The notes under the pieces: generated by a model
The model's database searches: none
Told to the model about the DNA's origin: nothing
The model's input: the letters and a program-made list of their open reading frames with translations, nothing else
Shown: positions 5,278 through 6,897 of the stretch, piece by piece
Layout of the letters: each line of letters begins with the position of its first letter
Position numbering within the stretch: position 1 is the first letter of the stretch
Origin: JBDSRX01 sp047445235
GTDB lineage: Bacteria > Patescibacteriota > Dojkabacteria > J137
Length of the DNA: 6,897 nt
Assembly (NCBI GenBank): GCA_047445235.1
Contig: JBLGEO010000041.1
Coordinates: forward strand, 1 to 6,897
Reading direction: 5' to 3'
Program-made: the position numbers and the translations under genes

Positions 5278-5859
5278 ATGTCAGATACAAAAGTAGAAGA
5301 AACAAAACCACAGCAAACTCAACAAGCTCAAGCCCCACAAGGACAAGAGCCTAGAAGATTTGAAAAGAACAAGACTAAACTTAGACCTAAGAGAAGAGAC
5401 GATAAGAGAGGAGAAAGAGAGAAAGATGCTTTCGAGACAAAAATTATCGACATTAGAAGAGTTACAAAGATGTTCAAAGGTGGAAGAAGAATGAAGATTA
5501 GTGTTTTTGTAGCAGTAGGAGATAAAAAAGGAAAGGTTGGATTGGGATTAGGAAAGGGAGATGATGTTAGAAGTGCACAAGATAAAGCAGTAGTAAAAGC
5601 TAAGAAAAATATGATTTTTATACAACTTAAAGGAAATACAATTCCACACGAAGTTTTACATAAATTTAAATCATCAAAAGTTCTACTAAAACCAGCATCA
5701 CCTGGAACTGGAATTGTTGCAGGATCTTCAATGAGACTTGTAGCAGAAGTTGTAGGAATTAATGATGTTTTAGGAAAGATTATGGGAGCAGACAACAAGA
5801 TTACTAATGCTTATGCAACTGTTCAAGCATTAGCTTTATTAAGACCAACAAGAATTTAA
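5278..5859 (+). CDS. rpsE: Small ribosomal subunit protein S5 (uS5) with Gln/Lys/Arg-rich N-terminal extension
   Basis: S5 lies on the solvent side of the 30S at the mRNA entry with S3 and S4, and affects decoding fidelity. The core begins around residue 50: FETKIIDIRRVTKMFKGGRRMKISVFVAVGD, then GKVGLGLGKGDDV, the double-stranded-RNA-binding-like domain. The C-terminal half has NTIPHEVLHKFKSSKVLLKPASPGTGIVAGSSMRLVAEVVGINDVL and NAYATVQALALLRPTRI. It has 193 residues against about 165 in E. coli. The first 45-50 residues are low complexity: a Gln/Pro/Ala part (TQQAQAPQGQEPRR), then a highly charged Lys/Arg/Asp/Glu part, likely disordered. rplO starts only 19 nt downstream, so no rpmD lies between. 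Confidence 0.97.
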   Translation: MSDTKVEETKPQQTQQAQAPQGQEPRRFEKNKTKLRPKRRDDKRGEREKDAFETKIIDIRRVTKMFKGGRRMKISVFVAVGDKKGKVGLGLGKGDDVRSAQDKAVVKAKKNMIFIQLKGNTIPHEVLHKFKSSKVLLKPASPGTGIVAGSSMRLVAEVVGINDVLGKIMGADNKITNAYATVQALALLRPTRI

Positions 5860-5878
5860 AAAAGATTATAAGAATAAA

Positions 5879-6367
5879 ATGATAGAAACATTACCATCAC
5901 CAAAAACTAAACAAAAAGCTAAGAAGATCGGAAGAGGAATAGGATCTGGAGTTGGAGGACATACATCTGGAAGAGGAGGAAAAGGCCAAACAGCTAGAGG
6001 AGGACATAAATCCCCAAGACCTGGATTTGAAGGAGGACAGAACCCAATCAACAGAAGACTTCCTTTAATGAGAGGTACTCCAAGTAAAGGTCATGGACAT
6101 ACAGGAAGAGGCTCATTTATGGCTATTCAAAGAAACGCTCCAGTAAAGCTAAGTTTACTTGAAGAAGCAGTTTTAGAATCTAAGAACCCAGAAGTAAGTA
6201 TTCAAACATTAGCTGAATATGGATTAATCAGTCCAAAATTCCATAAAGAATTGGTTGTTAAAGTTCTTTTTGATAAAGAAATTAAAGCAACTATTAATCT
6301 GAAAGGAGTTGCAGCTTCTAAAAGTGCGAAAGCTGCAATAGAAAAAGCAGGTGGAACAGTAGAATAG
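5879..6367 (+). CDS. rplO: Large ribosomal subunit protein L15 (uL15)
   Basis: L15 is a mid-to-late 50S assembly protein whose extended N-terminal arm penetrates 23S rRNA. That Gly/Arg-rich arm is evident (about residues 15-60): KKIGRGIGSGVGGHTSGRGGKGQTAR, then RPGFEGGQNPINRRLPLMRG. The globular C-terminal domain has the L18e/L15 pattern with VKVLFDKEIKATINLKGVAASKSAKAAIEKAGGTVE at the end. It has 162 residues, slightly longer than the usual 145-150. It is the last gene of the cluster and the only one ending in TAG. An intrinsic terminator starts 22 nt after the stop, whereas secY normally follows here. The start has no Shine-Dalgarno motif. Confidence 0.97.
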   Translation: MIETLPSPKTKQKAKKIGRGIGSGVGGHTSGRGGKGQTARGGHKSPRPGFEGGQNPINRRLPLMRGTPSKGHGHTGRGSFMAIQRNAPVKLSLLEEAVLESKNPEVSIQTLAEYGLISPKFHKELVVKVLFDKEIKATINLKGVAASKSAKAAIEKAGGTVE

Positions 6368-6388
6368 AAAATTTTCGACAAAGAGTTT

Positions 6389-6416
6389 AAAGTCCCAGTA
6401 ATTGGGACTTTTTTTT
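6389..6416 (+). terminator. Rho-independent terminator of the ribosomal-protein operon
   Basis: AAAGTCCCA (6389-6397) pairs perfectly with TGGGACTTT (6403-6411), a 9-bp stem with a 5-nt GTAAT loop and a G+C-rich centre that stands out in this AT-rich DNA. The T-run at 6409-6416 overlaps the stem base, and further Ts follow after one A. It begins 22 nt past the rplO stop, so it should end the operon transcript. On the minus strand the run of Ts after the hairpin is short, so its use in that direction is doubtful. Confidence 0.93.
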
Positions 6417-6465
6417 ATTTTCATTTAATCTCAAATCTTTCATTCCTATTGCTCTTCTGATAGAC

Positions 6466-6474
6466 TGGTATTAT
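6466..6474 (+). promoter_or_regulatory. Probable extended -10 promoter of the secreted-protein gene
   Basis: TGGTATTAT matches the extended -10 form (TGN-TATNAT) and lies between the operon terminator and the next ATG at 6500, where a promoter is expected. Transcription would start about 6480-6482, leaving a leader near 20 nt. No convincing -35 hexamer is found at 17 nt; TTGCTC at 6449 is only 14 nt away. The rest of 6421-6499 shows nothing else recognisable. Confidence 0.4.
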
Positions 6475-6499
6475 GCAATAACTGTTTTACCTAGATCAG

Positions 6500-6897
6500 A
6501 TGAGGTTTAAAAATGACGCAAAGTTAAATATTTTGAAAGCTATACTGGCTTTATTTTGTGCAACTATATTCATATCCTTTCAAACTAATAATGTAAGTGC
6601 TTCCATAAGGAATACTATTAACTATCAAGCCAAGGTTACACAAAGAGCGACAGGCTTAAATGTATCCCCAGATAATTCGGCTTGTGTAGTTACAAACTCA
6701 GCAGACACATGTGATTTTAGAATTAGAATTTGGAATGTATCCACGGGAGGTACCTCAGCTTCAGGCAATAATTTAATGTTCGAAGAGTTATTCTTCGTTC
6801 GGGTATACTCATTCGATTTATTGAATCTAAATTCTTTCTTCAATATAGGAGCTGTGCTGGGTTCATCTGGTGGAATGATCAAATCAATGTATTGGCC
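6500..6897 (+). CDS. Secreted or surface protein, N-terminal part (runs off window)
   Basis: The frame stays open from ATG 6500 to the window end, 132 full codons; an in-frame TAA at 6479-6481 limits upstream extension. The N-terminus is a signal peptide: basic residues R2, K4, K8 and K13, a hydrophobic core at about 14-27 (AILALFCATIFISF), and a likely cleavage site after VSA at residue 34. No lipobox is seen. The mature part starts INYQAKVTQRATG and continues DFRIRIWNVSTGG, then LMFEE. This resembles an INYQGxLTxxxG...F.IY...TGG..LW.E pattern found at the start of many large extracellular proteins in CPR and other bacteria. Cys62 and Cys71 could form a disulfide. Codon use (CGG, AGG, TCC, GGC) differs sharply from the ribosomal genes. 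Exact function is unknown; an adhesin or cell-surface role is inference. Confidence 0.75.
   Translation, partial: MRFKNDAKLNILKAILALFCATIFISFQTNNVSASIRNTINYQAKVTQRATGLNVSPDNSACVVTNSADTCDFRIRIWNVSTGGTSASGNNLMFEELFFVRVYSFDLLNLNSFFNIGAVLGSSGGMIKSMYW

Noticed and set aside
5328..5798. 156-codon minus-strand open frame opposite rpsE
   Set aside because: Long, but fully antisense to the S5 coding region. Its Ser/Leu/Phe/Pro-rich composition is what reverse-complemented Lys/Gly/Glu-rich codons produce. No start signal or motif.
6224..6424. Minus-strand open frame overlapping the rplO end and the terminator
   Set aside because: It runs through the conserved L15 C-terminus and the terminator hairpin, has low-complexity Phe/Asn/Cys content, and lacks motifs.
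6371..6499. Small gene or RNA between the terminator and the secreted-protein gene
   Set aside because: Only about 80 nt remain after the hairpin. The ATG at 6473 reaches a stop after two codons, and no other structure is visible.
6625..6882. Minus-strand 85-codon open frame at the right end
   Set aside because: The + strand has an open frame with a signal peptide and a recognisable domain start across the same bases, so the minus frame is the shadow.
6780..6897. Frameshift in the secreted-protein gene after FEE
   Set aside because: The domain match weakens there, but one alternative frame hits a stop and the other does not improve the match, while frame +1 from 6500 stays open to the end. 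Divergence is the simpler explanation.

Overview
The window is a bacterial ribosomal-protein operon plus the start of an unrelated secreted protein. Fifteen ribosomal-protein genes lie head to tail on the + strand: the 3' end of rpsS, then rplV, rpsC, rplP, rpmC and rpsQ (S10-operon part), followed directly by rplN, rplX, rplE, rpsN, rpsH, rplF, rplR, rpsE and rplO (spc-operon part). Each was identified from its family motifs. Gaps between them run from 1 to 63 nt.

The sequence suggests an AT-rich bacterium of the Candidate Phyla Radiation (Patescibacteria). The best evidence is that rpmD (L30) is missing from its usual place between rpsE and rplO; loss of L30 is a known trait of that group. 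The first domain of the downstream secreted protein also resembles an 'INYQGxLT...F.IYN..TGG..LW.E' pattern that I associate with CPR surface proteins. I cannot fix the phylum; the L15 N-terminus (GSGVGGHTSGRGGKGQ) loosely suggests the Microgenomates/Dojkabacteria/Katanobacteria side, at low confidence. Translation fits the standard bacterial code: no gene has an in-frame TGA, all Trp codons I checked are TGG, and the 15 stops are 14 TAA and one TAG.

None of the 14 visible ribosomal-protein start codons has a Shine-Dalgarno motif; all follow A/T-rich leaders. Regulatory candidates are a TTGATA-N17-TATAAT promoter in the 63-nt gap before rpsN, an extended -10 before rpsC, a 25-nt palindrome straddling the rpsC stop codon, and a 12-bp direct repeat before rplR.

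The operon ends in a strong intrinsic terminator just after rplO, where most bacteria continue into secY-adk-map-infA. From 6421 to 6499 there is a short noncoding stretch with a probable extended -10 promoter. A reading frame starting at 6500 stays open to the window end and encodes a signal peptide followed by an extracellular-type domain. Its codon use is clearly unlike that of the ribosomal genes.

I see no defence system, mobile element, RNA gene or CRISPR. Apart from the operon's lineage-specific oddities and the truncated secreted-protein gene, this is an ordinary housekeeping region.
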